Assembly (NCBI GenBank): GCA_000238815.2
Contig: AFXB01000006.1
Coordinates: 186,001 to 250,000 of the forward strand
Source of the DNA: SAR116 cluster alpha proteobacterium HIMB100
GTDB lineage: Bacteria; Pseudomonadota; Alphaproteobacteria; Puniceispirillales; Puniceispirillaceae
DNA: 64,000 bases
Direction of reading: 5' to 3'
This document shows positions 1 to 9,860 of this stretch, one piece after another. The position numbers and the translations under genes were made by a program. Within the stretch, counting starts at the first letter, position 1; every line of letters begins with the position of its first letter. The notes under the pieces were generated by a model that saw nothing but the letters and a program-made list of their open reading frames with translations, made no database searches and was not told where the DNA came from.

Positions 1-57
1 AAGGGTAAAGGTGGCTAAAATCAAAGCCTGACCGCAGGGTGTGTCACCGCGTCGCAT
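1..57 (-). CDS. Possible 5' fragment of a gene running off the window
   Basis: On the minus strand, downstream of the smc stop, an ATG at 57-55 opens a frame that stays open to the window edge (19 codons). An AGGA-like sequence lies immediately before the ATG, closer than usual for a ribosome binding site. The first residues are MRRGDTPCG followed by hydrophobic residues, which could be the start of a membrane protein. The fragment is too short for a family call and may be chance. Confidence 0.2.
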   Translation of the reverse strand, partial: MRRGDTPCGQALILATFTL

Positions 58-88
58 ATCCTGCTTGATGCAGTCCTACATGCCGGTC

Positions 89-3000
89 TCAAGCCGTGAG
101 TGAATCACGCATAGTCTCTGCGGTCTGCAAGTCAACCGTGACCAGCCGACTCACGCCTTTTTGTTCCATTGTGACACCAAATAAGCGGTCCATTCTGGCC
201 ATTGTCATGCGATGATGTGTGACCACCAAGAAACGGGTGTTCGTTCGTTCAGCGATATCCTTGAGCAGATCACAGAATCGGGAGACATTCGAATCATCAA
301 GCGGTGCATCAACCTCATCAAGCACACAAATTGGTGCCGGATTTGTCAAGAACACAGCAAAGATTATCGCCAAAGCGGTCAGCGCTTGCTCGCCACCTGA
401 CAATAAAGACAGGGATTGCATTTTCTTGCCTGGCGGGCTGGCCAGAATATCGATGCCGGCCTGTAGCGGATCATCTGAATTAATCAGGCGCAATTCTGCA
501 TGTCCGCCACCGAACAATGTTGTGAAGAGCTGCGTGAAATGTTTGTTCACTGCAGCAAAACTCTCCATTAATCGTGCACGCCCTTCGCGGTTAAGGGCAG
601 AGATGGCGCTGCGCAGTTTGGCGATTGCCTCAACCAGATCATCATGCTCTTCTGTCAGCGAGGTCACGCGCCTGTCAATTTCTTCCATTTCAACTTCGGC
701 ACGCAAATTTACAGGGCCGATCTGATCACGTTCATTCAGCAGACGATTCACGCTCAATTCCAGCTTTTCCAGCGCGTCATGCGGCTCATCAGGGTCAGAT
801 AGCTGGGCCAGTTCAGCCAGCTCAGAAGGGGCGCAATCCAGCTTTTCTCTGATTCGCTGACTGAGGCTTTCCTGTTCTGTCTGATAGCGCTCGCTCAACC
901 CTTCTGTCCGGATAAGGGCTTCACGTTTGGTGCTGAGATCACGTTCTGATTCGCGTAAAGCCAAGTCAGCCTGACGCAGGGCTTCTTCTGCTTCGCGCAG
1001 ACGATCGCTCCTGCTCAACCGTTCCGCTTCGGCAGTTTCCAGTTGGTCCATCAGATCTTGTTGACGTCTGCTGATATCCTCGGGCTGACTCTCCAGCTGT
1101 TGTTTTTCTGAAAGAGCTGTTTGTTTGCGCTGGTCCATCTCTTTCAGACGCCGGTCTGTTTGACCCATCCGGTTCTGCCAGTCCGCAATTTGCCGGACTG
1201 AACTTTGTTGCTGCTGTTTGGCTGATTTCAATTGCATGGCCAGTTCAGCTTCCTGCTGAACAGCCTGGTTCAATGCTGACCGTGCCGCCTCAGCAGCTGC
1301 GGTGTCGCTTTTTGTTTGCTGGGCAAGAGCGTCCAGATCCGCTTCAAACCCTTCATCACTGATCAGACTCTGTCTGTCTCCTGTGGCCAGTTCAAGCGCG
1401 TGGCGGAGGTCATCTGATCGTGCGACTGCAGATTTCAGCGCAATCTGGGCGTCATCTGCGGTTTGTTTTGCCTTGTCACGGGCCTGCCGGGCTGTTTGCA
1501 GGGTGTGTTGTGCGGTCCGCAATGTGGCCTGAAGACTGTCTAACTCAGTTGAGGCCTGTGCCAGTTTTTCGCCTTGAGCTTCAGCAAAAGCTTTGATCTC
1601 ATCTGCTTCAGCCTGAAGCGCGTCCAGCCTTTGGCGCTGGCGGATACGCTCTGCTTCATTGCTGACTGAACCTTTACGCACCAGGCCATCCCATCGCCAT
1701 AAAGTGCCATCTTTCGACACCAGAGCCTGACCTGGTGACAACGTCTTTTGGACATCTTCGGCGATATGTTTGTCCTCAATCAGGCTGATCCCACTGACAG
1801 CTTTCTTCAGCGCATCAGATCCTGAAATATATGTGGCGAATGGGGTGCCTGCATCTGGCGCCTCAGCCTGTTCAGCTGTGATATCCTGGCGCCAATAGCC
1901 GGTTTCGCCACTGTCATAGGGAAGCGACAGGTCACTGCCCAGACAAGCAGCCAGCGCAACTTCCATCCTATCACTTACAGAAATCTGATCAGCAACAGGT
2001 GTACCTGACGGATTGACAGGTTCAGCCAAAAGATAGCTCAGCGCATCTATCTCTGCGACCAGACGGGCCAGCTGGGTATCGGTATCACGCTTATCTTCTG
2101 TACATTTATCTTTTACATCTCTTGCTAAAGTCAGCTTTGCTTCAGCAGCTTCATGTTCATTTGTGCCTGTGGCCAGGCTGGCTTCGCATGACGACAAGGA
2201 TTGGGCCGCCGACGTTACAGTTTCCTGCAGCTTGTCCAGATTGAGCTGAGCCAGCGAATCTGTAAGCATATCGATACGGCGGTTCAGTTCATCAAGGCGG
2301 GCTGTCAGCTGGTTGCGATTCTGCTGGGCTGCTGCCAGGCGGGCTTGGCTTTTGGCAGCTAATTCATCTGCATCTTGGCTGCTGGCTTGTGCTGCCGCCA
2401 AATCAGCTTTGGCTTGCTCTAATTGCGGGGCATGTTCGGTCAGGCTGTCCTGCTGTTTTCGCTGTTCATCTTGCAAACTGGAGATTGCCTGTTGGGCATC
2501 TTCTTTCAGGGTTGTTTCGCGTGCGGCGTCACGGTCAATCTGTTCCAACAGCTTGGTCAGCCGGTCCAGCGCTTGGGTAACCCGTTCTTGTTCCCGCCCG
2601 CAATCATCAACACGGATTCGCAAGGTTTGCACCATCGCACCTTGCTCAGCCTCTGCATCTCTTAATGGGGGCACCTCTGCGGTCAAGCGGGCTTGTTGGG
2701 CAGACAGGCGGGCTACATCTGCAGACGCTGTTTCAACCAGCTCTGCACTGGCTTTATGGTCTGTTTTTGCTTTGCTTAGTGCCTGTTCTGATGCGCGCCA
2801 ACGGGCATGGAACAGCCGGGCTTCGGCTTTTCTGATTCGGTCAGCCACAGACCTGTAGCGGGCTGCCTGACGGGCCTGTTTTGCTAATTGTGTTTTCTGC
2901 TCAGCCAGTTGGCTGATCAGATCTTCCAGCCTGGCCAGATTTGCTTCTGTGTTCCGCAGCCTTAATTCGGCTTCATGTTTGCGCTGATGAAGCCCTTTGA

Positions 3001-3508
3001 TGTTCGCGGCTTCTTCAATCAGGCTGCGCCGGTCTTCTGGTTTTGCACCGACGATCGCGCCAATGCGCCCCTGACTGACCATGCCCGCTGATCGCGCACC
3101 TGTTGCACTGTCAGCAAACAGCAATTGCACGTCTTTCGCGCGTGCAGGTTTACCATTAATCTGGAACTGCGTTCCTTTGCCGCGTTCAACACGTCGTGTG
3201 ATTTCCAGATCATCATGATCGTTAAATTCAGCTGGAGCACGCTTCTCTTTATTATCTAATCGCAGAGAAATTTCAGCAAAATTACGCGCAGGTCGGTTAT
3301 CTGTGCCAGCAAAAATAATGTCATCTAATTCTGTGCCGCGCATCTGGCGGGCAGAACTCTCGCCCATAATCCACCGCAGGCCCTCAACGATGTTAGACTT
3401 GCCGCAACCGTTTGGACCGACAATACCGGTCAGCCCCTCTTCAATATCCATATCTGCCTTTTCGGCAAAGGATTTGAAACCAGCCATGGTCAGGTTGCGG
3501 AAAATCAT
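89..3508 (-). CDS. smc: Chromosome segregation protein SMC
   Basis: This is the core ATPase of the SMC-ScpAB (condensin-like) complex, which organises and helps segregate the nucleoid. The 1139-residue length fits the family. Walker A GPNGCGKSN is at residues 31-39. Two long Ala/Gln/Glu/Lys-rich coiled-coil arms flank a hinge region around residues 480-640. Near the C-terminus are the ABC signature LSGGEQALTALA and Walker B CVLDEVDAPLDD, so the two half-heads would join at the ends of the arms. The start ATG lies a few residues before the conserved N-terminal segment. The DsbA-like gene ends 33 bases upstream on the same strand, the usual alphaproteobacterial neighbourhood. Nothing appears broken. 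Confidence 0.97.
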   Translation of the reverse strand: MIFRNLTMAGFKSFAEKADMDIEEGLTGIVGPNGCGKSNIVEGLRWIMGESSARQMRGTELDDIIFAGTDNRPARNFAEISLRLDNKEKRAPAEFNDHDDLEITRRVERGKGTQFQINGKPARAKDVQLLFADSATGARSAGMVSQGRIGAIVGAKPEDRRSLIEEAANIKGLHQRKHEAELRLRNTEANLARLEDLISQLAEQKTQLAKQARQAARYRSVADRIRKAEARLFHARWRASEQALSKAKTDHKASAELVETASADVARLSAQQARLTAEVPPLRDAEAEQGAMVQTLRIRVDDCGREQERVTQALDRLTKLLEQIDRDAARETTLKEDAQQAISSLQDEQRKQQDSLTEHAPQLEQAKADLAAAQASSQDADELAAKSQARLAAAQQNRNQLTARLDELNRRIDMLTDSLAQLNLDKLQETVTSAAQSLSSCEASLATGTNEHEAAEAKLTLARDVKDKCTEDKRDTDTQLARLVAEIDALSYLLAEPVNPSGTPVADQISVSDRMEVALAACLGSDLSLPYDSGETGYWRQDITAEQAEAPDAGTPFATYISGSDALKKAVSGISLIEDKHIAEDVQKTLSPGQALVSKDGTLWRWDGLVRKGSVSNEAERIRQRQRLDALQAEADEIKAFAEAQGEKLAQASTELDSLQATLRTAQHTLQTARQARDKAKQTADDAQIALKSAVARSDDLRHALELATGDRQSLISDEGFEADLDALAQQTKSDTAAAEAARSALNQAVQQEAELAMQLKSAKQQQQSSVRQIADWQNRMGQTDRRLKEMDQRKQTALSEKQQLESQPEDISRRQQDLMDQLETAEAERLSRSDRLREAEEALRQADLALRESERDLSTKREALIRTEGLSERYQTEQESLSQRIREKLDCAPSELAELAQLSDPDEPHDALEKLELSVNRLLNERDQIGPVNLRAEVEMEEIDRRVTSLTEEHDDLVEAIAKLRSAISALNREGRARLMESFAAVNKHFTQLFTTLFGGGHAELRLINSDDPLQAGIDILASPPGKKMQSLSLLSGGEQALTALAIIFAVFLTNPAPICVLDEVDAPLDDSNVSRFCDLLKDIAERTNTRFLVVTHHRMTMARMDRLFGVTMEQKGVSRLVTVDLQTAETMRDSLTA

Positions 3509-3541
3509 GAACGTTCAGCCTTGTACCCCGAACAATAAACG

Positions 3542-4213
3542 CTAAATACCAAACGCGTTTAACTCAGCCATAAATTCATCGAAAGACAGCGCTCCGCTGA
3601 AGGTTTTATCGCCATTCACAACAAAGCTGGGGGTGGAATTGACCTGATGCTTGCTGACTGCATCCTGCCGGATCTGAACAATGGCTTCCAGATAGGGGCG
3701 GTTCTGCATAATCTCATCAAAGGCCTCTGATGATATCCCGGCGAATTTTGCAAATTTTTTCAGCTCTGCTACAGGATCTGCAGCCGAAATCCAATTATCC
3801 TGCTTATCCAGCAGGACTTCGACCATCTTGAAATAGCTGTCTTCTGGTAAAGCCCGGCACAAAGCATGGGCCCGCAGTGCCAGACCATCCAGCGGGAAGG
3901 GGTGCATTTCAAATCTGATCAGACCTGTGTCAATGAGGTCTGATTTGACTTGCGGGAAGGTGTTGCGATGAAAACGTCCGCAATGCCCACATGTCATAGA
4001 AAAATATTCTGCAACTGTAACTGCCGCATCTGGTTTGCCTAAAAAACGAATTTCATTGGCGCGCTCTGCTGAGGCTTCAACGCGGGCTTGCGCAACAGCT
4101 GGCAAGCCAGCCATCAGCAGGCCTGCCGCCGCCCCCTGGGCCAGAAAATGTCGTCGGGTCTGAACAACGTCATGGGTGGGTCCGGAAAAAGGTGCTTTTG
4201 TTGTCTTCATCAT
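3542..4213 (-). CDS. DsbA-family thiol:disulfide oxidoreductase, Tat-type signal
   Basis: This is a thioredoxin-fold DsbA-like protein of 223 residues, probably acting on disulfides in periplasmic proteins. The N-terminus has a twin-arginine signal: TRRHFL around residues 19-24, a hydrophobic stretch, and an Ala-rich cleavage region near residues 38-44. The redox motif CGHC is at residues 75-78, and a TP pair that would supply the cis-proline loop follows in the C-terminal third (NSTPSFVVNG). Two adjacent Met codons are possible starts. It sits just upstream of smc on the same strand. The family is clear, but the individual substrate and whether it acts as oxidase or isomerase cannot be told from sequence. 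Confidence 0.9.
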   Translation of the reverse strand: MMKTTKAPFSGPTHDVVQTRRHFLAQGAAAGLLMAGLPAVAQARVEASAERANEIRFLGKPDAAVTVAEYFSMTCGHCGRFHRNTFPQVKSDLIDTGLIRFEMHPFPLDGLALRAHALCRALPEDSYFKMVEVLLDKQDNWISAADPVAELKKFAKFAGISSEAFDEIMQNRPYLEAIVQIRQDAVSKHQVNSTPSFVVNGDKTFSGALSFDEFMAELNAFGI

Positions 4214-4758
4214 GGTTGGTCATATGTCCTATGTGTCAAAACGCATTGTCAGCACAGCTTTAAGGCCGCTTTTTCACACAAATAAGGCAGAACGCCCGTT
4301 AATATATGAAATCATCAGCTTTATCTTTACCGCGTTTTTCCATACTTGTGAAACCCAAAAGGGGGGGCTGCATCCAGCTGCGTTGATCAATCGCATCTAA
4401 TTCTGTTCCTCATACGTGCGCACGCCTTATCTTGCGCCAAATCAGGCGGCCTGTTTCTGTTGTCGTCGCCAGACAGTCTGAAGGGGTGTGAATGTCCGAA
4501 TGCTCTCAGGCTGGAGAGGCTTTCTTCTGATTCGCCGTTCTAGACCCGTTTGCCGCATCGGCAAATCCGCCAATGGCCGCTGATGGGGTGAAGCGCAGAA
4601 CAAAGCAAATGGCCTGCCGACAGGTGAACATTACGAACACTGCCCTCCGTCTATCAGCCTGTGCAAGGGGCCAAACTTATCCCCACCTGATTTGTCGGCC
4701 AGTCGAAAACAGCAACCAAATTATCTAAGCTGAACCATGGCAAAAAGATCTATAACAG
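4214..4758. other. 545-base stretch without a recognised gene
   Basis: No convincing reading frame lies between the DsbA-like gene and dciA. A perfect 7-bp inverted repeat, TTTGCCG-cat-CGGCAAA, occupies 4549-4565. A longer imperfect inverted repeat pairs GGCC...CAGGTG near 4611-4626 with CACCTG...GGCC near 4684-4700. The second arrangement would give a long hairpin with an internal bubble. The stretch could hold a small RNA, a long leader or decayed sequence. I could not match it to 6S, tmRNA, RNase P or SRP RNA. Confidence 0.4.
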
Positions 4759-5253
4759 CTAGCGGTTGAGACTGCGCCCAAGTCTGATCAGGGCAGCGCG
4801 CAATTCCGGGCTCTGGACGTGGCTGGTTGCTTCTTCCAGCTGATGTAATCCAAGCGCTTGTGGTGACGGGGGCGTTTGTTGTGGCTGAGGCCGGTCAGTA
4901 ACAGGCCGGACCAGATCCTGACGTAGCCTTATGCGTCCAACCGCGTTAAAGCCCAGACTTCTGTTCACCTGAATGATTAACGCTCGGCTCATCATCTGGA
5001 TTTGCGGGCCTCTGCCGCTGACCACAGACACCACCAAGGTGCCATCAACCCGCTTATTATTCTGAAACTGCACATCAACAGGAAGACAAAATGCAGCGGC
5101 CTCGCCCGCGATCACAGGCCAGTCAGCAATCAGTTTTGCTAAAAACCGACTTCGCTTTTGCAAGCCTGGTCCGACCAGTTTTTCGGCCAGAGAGGATAAC
5201 GGGCGAAGACGTGTCGAACGCTTGCGCTGATGATGACGTGAAGAAGCAATCAT
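4759..5253 (-). CDS. dciA: DciA/DUF721 family protein (replicative helicase loader type)
   Basis: This DUF721 (DciA) family protein has 164 residues from the chosen start. In bacteria lacking DnaC, DciA proteins interact with the replicative helicase DnaB and promote its loading. The domain lies in the first ~110 residues: LAEKLVGPGLQKRS, then a DWPVIAGEAAAF segment corresponding to the family's conserved W-x-x-I/V-x-G region, then GTLVVSV. A Pro/Gln-rich tail follows. The frame is open for 34 more codons, but ATG at 5253 is preferred because it leaves a normal divergent spacer to mutY and places the domain near the N-terminus. The mutY / DUF721 pairing is common in alphaproteobacteria. Confidence 0.85.
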   Translation of the reverse strand: MIASSRHHQRKRSTRLRPLSSLAEKLVGPGLQKRSRFLAKLIADWPVIAGEAAAFCLPVDVQFQNNKRVDGTLVVSVVSGRGPQIQMMSRALIIQVNRSLGFNAVGRIRLRQDLVRPVTDRPQPQQTPPSPQALGLHQLEEATSHVQSPELRAALIRLGRSLNR

Positions 5254-5361
5254 GATTTTGTATATATCACGACAGCACAGCTGTGGACTAGCCCTCTTAC
5301 CGTACGGATTAAATTCTGTGAGATGCTGTTCAGAGGGGCTGTAGTTTGGTATCACCGGGTC

Positions 5362-6441
5362 ATGACAGACCGTGAAAACAGCCCTTCTGGCTTTGCAGGC
5401 TTTGATGCTGAAGCGTTACTCAGCTGGTATGATCAGCATGCGCGCCAGCTGCCCTGGCGGGCCTTCAGCCCAGAACTTGCACCAGCCTATCATGTGTTTT
5501 TGTCTGAACTGATGCTGCAACAGACAGTAGTGGCAACTGTAATTCCTTATTTCCAGTCCTTTGTCGATAGATGGCCCGATATTCAGGCGCTGGCAACAGC
5601 AGATGAAGATGATGTGCTGAAAGCATGGGCCGGTTTGGGATATTATGCCCGCGCCCGCAATATGCTCAAAGCAGCCAGGGCAATCTGTACCGATCATCAT
5701 GGCCGCTTCCCAGATCAGGAAGAAGAGCTGTTAAAATTGCCCGGAATTGGCCCTTACACCGCCGGGGCGATTGCTGCTATCGCCTTTGCCCAGCCCGCGG
5801 TGGTTCTGGATGGCAATATTGAACGCGTGCTGATCCGATTTGCAGCGATAGATCAGCCGAAAAAGCAACTCAAACAAAGGCTGGCTGAGGCGTATTCATC
5901 TGTTCTGCCACAAAGGCGACTGTCTGATTTTCCGCAAGCGATGATGGATTTGGGGGCAGGGATATGTACCCCGAAAAAGGCCAGATGTGATGTATGCCCT
6001 CTGATGAAGGGCTGTGCTGGCCGTCATATTGAAAATCCGGCAGCCTTGCCGGTCAAACCGGTGAAATCGGCAAAGCCGGTACGACGGGGCAAGATGCTTT
6101 TGATTGTGAATCATAAAAAACAGGTACTGATGCAACAGCGCCCGCCGTCTGGCCTTTTGGGCGGGATGCTGGGCTTTCCTTCCAGCGGCTGGGATAAATC
6201 GGTTATGGATCCGGCTCTGACTGACGCCTTGAAAGAGAGTAAGCTGCGTGAGCTGCCTGGCCAGCTCAGGCATATTTTCACGCATTTCACTGCTGAAATG
6301 CAAATCAGCTATGTTCAGGTAGATAACAGCTTTTATTTTCCAGCAGGCTATTTCTGGGGAGATATCACCCCTGATGACTGGCCGTCTTTATTCAAAAAAG
6401 CCTGGCAGCTTGCGGCTGTATCAGACTGGTTTAATGATTGA
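5362..6441 (+). CDS. mutY: Adenine DNA glycosylase MutY
   Basis: This enzyme removes adenine mispaired with 8-oxoguanine or guanine in base excision repair. From ATG 5362 it has 359 residues. The catalytic Glu lies in SELMLQQT (E49), the helix-hairpin-helix [11 protein letters not shown] is at 126-136, and the catalytic Asp is in [10 protein letters not shown] (D150). The [4Fe-4S] ligands follow the C-x6-C-x2-C-x5-C pattern at C202, C209, C212 and C218. The C-terminal third is the NUDIX-like 8-oxoG recognition domain. An upstream ATG at 5323 would add 13 residues without family support. The 3' end overlaps convergent purH by 11 bases. Confidence 0.95.
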   Translation: MTDRENSPSGFAGFDAEALLSWYDQHARQLPWRAFSPELAPAYHVFLSELMLQQTVVATVIPYFQSFVDRWPDIQALATADEDDVLKAWAGLGYYARARNMLKAARAICTDHHGRFPDQEEELLKLPGIGPYTAGAIAAIAFAQPAVVLDGNIERVLIRFAAIDQPKKQLKQRLAEAYSSVLPQRRLSDFPQAMMDLGAGICTPKKARCDVCPLMKGCAGRHIENPAALPVKPVKSAKPVRRGKMLLIVNHKKQVLMQQRPPSGLLGGMLGFPSSGWDKSVMDPALTDALKESKLRELPGQLRHIFTHFTAEMQISYVQVDNSFYFPAGYFWGDITPDDWPSLFKKAWQLAAVSDWFND

Positions 6442-8026
6442 AATGGCGCATGCCGGTAAACGCCATTGCGATGCCAGCATCATCAGCGGCTGCGATGACC
6501 TCATCATCACGCACAGAGCCCCCGGGCTGGATAACCGCGACGGCTCCGGCTTCAATCGCGCTCATAAGGCCATCTGCAAAGGGGAAAAATGCATCAGAGG
6601 CAACCACAGAACCGATTGTGCGCGGCGCTTCCCAGCCATGGTGGTCGGCCATATCTTTTGCCTTTTGTGCTGCCAGACGGCAACTGTCAACGCGGCTCAT
6701 CTGTCCTGCGCCAATTCCTGCTGAAATGCCATCCTTTACATAAATAATCGCATTTGATTTTACATGTTTGGCAATTTTCCATGCGGTCAGCATGTCGTCA
6801 ATTTGGGCATCTGTTGGCTGCACCTTGGTCACGATATTCAAATCGTCTTTTGTGATCTGCCCGTTATCACGGCTCTGCACCAGATAGCCGCCAAGCACTG
6901 ATTTTATCTGCAGGCCGGTCTGTTTAGGATCGGGCATCTGGCCAGTCAGCAGCACCCGCAAATTACGTTTCGCCTTCAGTACGGCCAAAGCTTCATCATC
7001 TGCATCTGGGGCAATCACAACCTCTGTAAAGATAGAGGACACCGCTTCTGCTGCTTGCCGGTCAAGCTGGCGGTTACAAGCGACAATACCGCCAAACGCG
7101 CTGACCGGATCAGCTGCTAGGGCATGTTCCCAAGCGGCACTCAGGCTGGCCGCAACCGCGACCCCGCAGGGGTTGGCATGTTTGATGATGGCAATAGCCG
7201 GTTCCGAGAATTCACTGACCAGACGCAGCGCAGCATCTGTGTCATTAATATTATTATAAGACAGGTCTTTGCCTTGTATCTGGCGGGCCTGGACCACAGA
7301 TGCCTCATCAGAAGCATCGGCATATAAACCAGCAGTTTGATGGGGGTTTTCCCCATAGCGAAGGTTAAGTGTTTGGCGTGCTGATATCACCAGCGTCTCT
7401 GTCTTCTCACCAGCTTCATCTTCTGCACAATGCGCGGTCAGCCAGTCCGCGATCATCCGATCATAGACGGCTGTTTTGGCAAAGGCTTTTTTGGCCAGCT
7501 GCCGCCTTGTTGCCGCATCGACTGCGCCCTGCTGCTTCAGCGCGTCAGCAAGCTTGGCATAATCATCAGGCTCAGTGACCACAGTAACAAAAGGATGGTT
7601 TTTGGCTGCAGCACGGATCATGGCGGGGCCACCAATATCAATATTTTCAACAGATGTTTCAAAATCTTCACCAGAGGCGATGGTCTGTGCAAACGGATAC
7701 AGATTGGCAACGATCATATCAACAGAGCCAATGGCATGTTCATCCAGCGCGTCCATATGAGCATCTTTATCTCGTCTGGCCAAAATGCCGCCATGGATAT
7801 GCGGGTGCAGGGTTTTGACCCGCCCATCCATAATTTCTGGAAATCCTGTAACAGACGATACATCTGTGACCTCAAGCCCGGCTTGTCTGAGGGCAGTTGC
7901 TGTCCCGCCGGTGGATAACAAGGTTATATTCAGCTCAGCAAGGCATGTGGCAAAGGCAATCAGGCCTGTTTTATCAGAAACAGACAACAGGGCCGTTTTG
8001 ATCTGTTGCGGGCCGGTATCGAACAT
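6431..8026 (-). CDS. purH: Bifunctional AICAR transformylase / IMP cyclohydrolase PurH
   Basis: PurH catalyses the last two steps of IMP synthesis: formylation of AICAR by 10-formyl-THF, then ring closure. The 531-residue length is typical. The N-terminal MGS-like cyclohydrolase domain contains SVSDKTG (15-21), LLSTGGTA (36-43) and RVKTLHP (69-75). The transformylase domain has the IIKHANPCG motif near residue 275 with its catalytic Lys and His, followed by DPVSAFGG. It is encoded downstream of the heparinase-like gene and rsmB on the same strand. It is a folate consumer, but nothing here ties it to the one-carbon cluster at 15-20 kb. Confidence 0.98.
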   Translation of the reverse strand: MFDTGPQQIKTALLSVSDKTGLIAFATCLAELNITLLSTGGTATALRQAGLEVTDVSSVTGFPEIMDGRVKTLHPHIHGGILARRDKDAHMDALDEHAIGSVDMIVANLYPFAQTIASGEDFETSVENIDIGGPAMIRAAAKNHPFVTVVTEPDDYAKLADALKQQGAVDAATRRQLAKKAFAKTAVYDRMIADWLTAHCAEDEAGEKTETLVISARQTLNLRYGENPHQTAGLYADASDEASVVQARQIQGKDLSYNNINDTDAALRLVSEFSEPAIAIIKHANPCGVAVAASLSAAWEHALAADPVSAFGGIVACNRQLDRQAAEAVSSIFTEVVIAPDADDEALAVLKAKRNLRVLLTGQMPDPKQTGLQIKSVLGGYLVQSRDNGQITKDDLNIVTKVQPTDAQIDDMLTAWKIAKHVKSNAIIYVKDGISAGIGAGQMSRVDSCRLAAQKAKDMADHHGWEAPRTIGSVVASDAFFPFADGLMSAIEAGAVAVIQPGGSVRDDEVIAAADDAGIAMAFTGMRHFNH

Positions 8027-8112
8027 CAGTATTGTCCTTTATTTGTGCGGGAAAAAATGAATCGGGGTTGCGCTGTGTTTATGCCTAATGAAGGCTGAAA
8101 ACACAAGGCCAG

Positions 8113-9786
8113 CTAGCGTGCAGCCTTGGCCGGGGTTGAGCTGTGGCGGTTGAAGGCCCAGCTTATATTGGCGGTTCCGTTGACCTGAATATGGTGAGCA
8201 GGCGTGCGGATCACAATTTGCTGACAGGATAAGCGGGACGTGCCGTCCATATATACGGACTGGTCAAGAAATACTTCACCACCGCGGCATTTGAACACCC
8301 AGCCGGTTTTCTGATTGTGAATTTTTAACAGCACCTGATTTTGCTTGATTTTGGCGGCACTGACGCGCGGGTGAAGATGAAAGCGTGTAATGGCTTCTGT
8401 GGGGATTTCCCCAGGTGCACCAGTATAGCTGAGCGTATCTTTGCCGCGCAGGCTGTTTCCTGATTTTGCTAAAAACAGCTGGCGCTTATGGATGATGCCA
8501 TGGCTTTTGCCATAGCCGTCATGGACCCCTTCAATCAAAAAGCCGTCCTCTGCAGTGATGACATCAAGGCTTAACACAGAGGCAGGCAGATTGGCCATTG
8601 GCCTGTGATTGTCCAGCCCGTCAAGTGTCAGACAATTATGCGCGGCTGTCTGGCAGAGCGCTGTATTCAGGCGCGGCTCTGGGCTGGTTTGTCCAGAATT
8701 CACGATAAACTGGTGATTAGAGACGGAAAATTCAAACGCAAACACACTTGCCGGTATGCTGGTATCTGCCTGTGTGCGGGCGACGCTGGATGCAGGGCTA
8801 CTGGCGCCGGTATCCATGATGACCAGGCTGCGCGCTGCAGACAGCCGCACAAACCCGGTATCCTCAGCAACAGAAATAACCCGGCCCTTTACCGCACATC
8901 TGCTGATAATCTGTTCAATATCGGCTGCTGCAAGGGTGCCAGCAAAATGGAAATGGGCAAATGCGCCTGACGCATGGCGCCACATCTTTGCAATCGCCGC
9001 CATCTTCAAAATTAACTCTTCGAGATCTGGCCTGTCTGTGATGCCAATCTGGGCAATCGCCACCCGACATTCCAGCAACAGACGCAGCAAATCCAGATGG
9101 GTTTCCGGCCGCCGCGATTTATGTCCGCCATCCGGGTTGAGCTGGCCCCTGACCTTTGGGATGATTAAATCAAGCAGAGCTGTTATGTCCTTCGCGCCTT
9201 TGACAGCTTGCAGCGGTATATTCAAAGCCACCTGAGTTGTGACAAGGCCGGTTAGGGCAACAAGCTGATCAAAAGAAGACGTCAGCCTTTGCCAGTCCAG
9301 AGACAAACAGCGGAACTGAGTGGCCATCATCTGTTTTAGCTGGTGCTGGAACTCATCATCAGCAGATTCCCCGAACCAGCCATAAGTCAGGCACAAATTA
9401 GTCAGGCGTGCAGCGATAATATCTGGCCGCCACGACACAACAGACCAATCTCTATTTTCGCTCAGCCAACGAAGGATAAGTGTGCGGGCGGTCAGTCTGG
9501 CCCGGCTACCGCCATAATCGCGCAGGTCACGGATCCAGTTGAAACGGGCAAATTGCTCAGACGACAGCGCGAACGGCAGGGTGCCTTGCGCAATCAAAGC
9601 CCCGTTTTGCGGATTGCCCTTCCAGGGATCAACAAAAACCGGCAAAGGTGTAGTCGGGGGCAGTCCGTTCAGCTGCCAGCCAAATAGCCAAGACTGCCGA
9701 TAGAGAATTTCAAGCTGTGTCAATCGCCACCTTGTCATTATGTGGTCAGGCGGCGGTGGGGATTTTGATGTTCTTTTTTTTGCCAT
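8113..9786 (-). CDS. Heparinase II/III-like family protein
   Basis: This 557-residue protein has an N-terminal alpha-helical toroid-like part (residues ~15-300, Trp-rich, with PVFVDPWKGNP) and a C-terminal heparinase II/III-like beta region (~330-540) that includes HNCLTLDGLDN and DGYGKSHGIIHKRQLF. Proteins of this type between rsmB and purH are widespread in alphaproteobacteria and usually annotated heparinase II/III, although a polysaccharide-lyase activity has rarely been shown. No signal peptide is seen; the N-terminus is basic (MAKKRTSKSPPPP), so a cytoplasmic site is likely. A GTG two codons upstream is an alternative start. The true substrate is unknown; a cell-wall or capsule role is only a guess. 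Confidence 0.82.
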   Translation of the reverse strand: MAKKRTSKSPPPPDHIMTRWRLTQLEILYRQSWLFGWQLNGLPPTTPLPVFVDPWKGNPQNGALIAQGTLPFALSSEQFARFNWIRDLRDYGGSRARLTARTLILRWLSENRDWSVVSWRPDIIAARLTNLCLTYGWFGESADDEFQHQLKQMMATQFRCLSLDWQRLTSSFDQLVALTGLVTTQVALNIPLQAVKGAKDITALLDLIIPKVRGQLNPDGGHKSRRPETHLDLLRLLLECRVAIAQIGITDRPDLEELILKMAAIAKMWRHASGAFAHFHFAGTLAAADIEQIISRCAVKGRVISVAEDTGFVRLSAARSLVIMDTGASSPASSVARTQADTSIPASVFAFEFSVSNHQFIVNSGQTSPEPRLNTALCQTAAHNCLTLDGLDNHRPMANLPASVLSLDVITAEDGFLIEGVHDGYGKSHGIIHKRQLFLAKSGNSLRGKDTLSYTGAPGEIPTEAITRFHLHPRVSAAKIKQNQVLLKIHNQKTGWVFKCRGGEVFLDQSVYMDGTSRLSCQQIVIRTPAHHIQVNGTANISWAFNRHSSTPAKAAR

Positions 9787-9860
9787 GACCACGATAAAGA
9801 TGATTCAAAAATCGCTGCTGAAAGAGACTCCGTACACAGTTGTTCAGGCTCCCAGCGGGA

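Noticed and set aside
2313-2858. A plus-strand frame of about 180 codons within smc
   Set aside because: Ser/Ala/Cys/Arg-rich reverse frame of a coiled-coil gene; no family resemblance.
4549-4700. 6S RNA or another housekeeping RNA in the gap between the DsbA-like gene and dciA
   Set aside because: The inverted repeats suggest a bubble-containing hairpin, but I could not match conserved bases or the usual genomic neighbours.
8113-9786. A secreted heparin lyase
   Set aside because: No signal peptide is present and family members in this locus lack shown lyase activity, so only the family name is kept.
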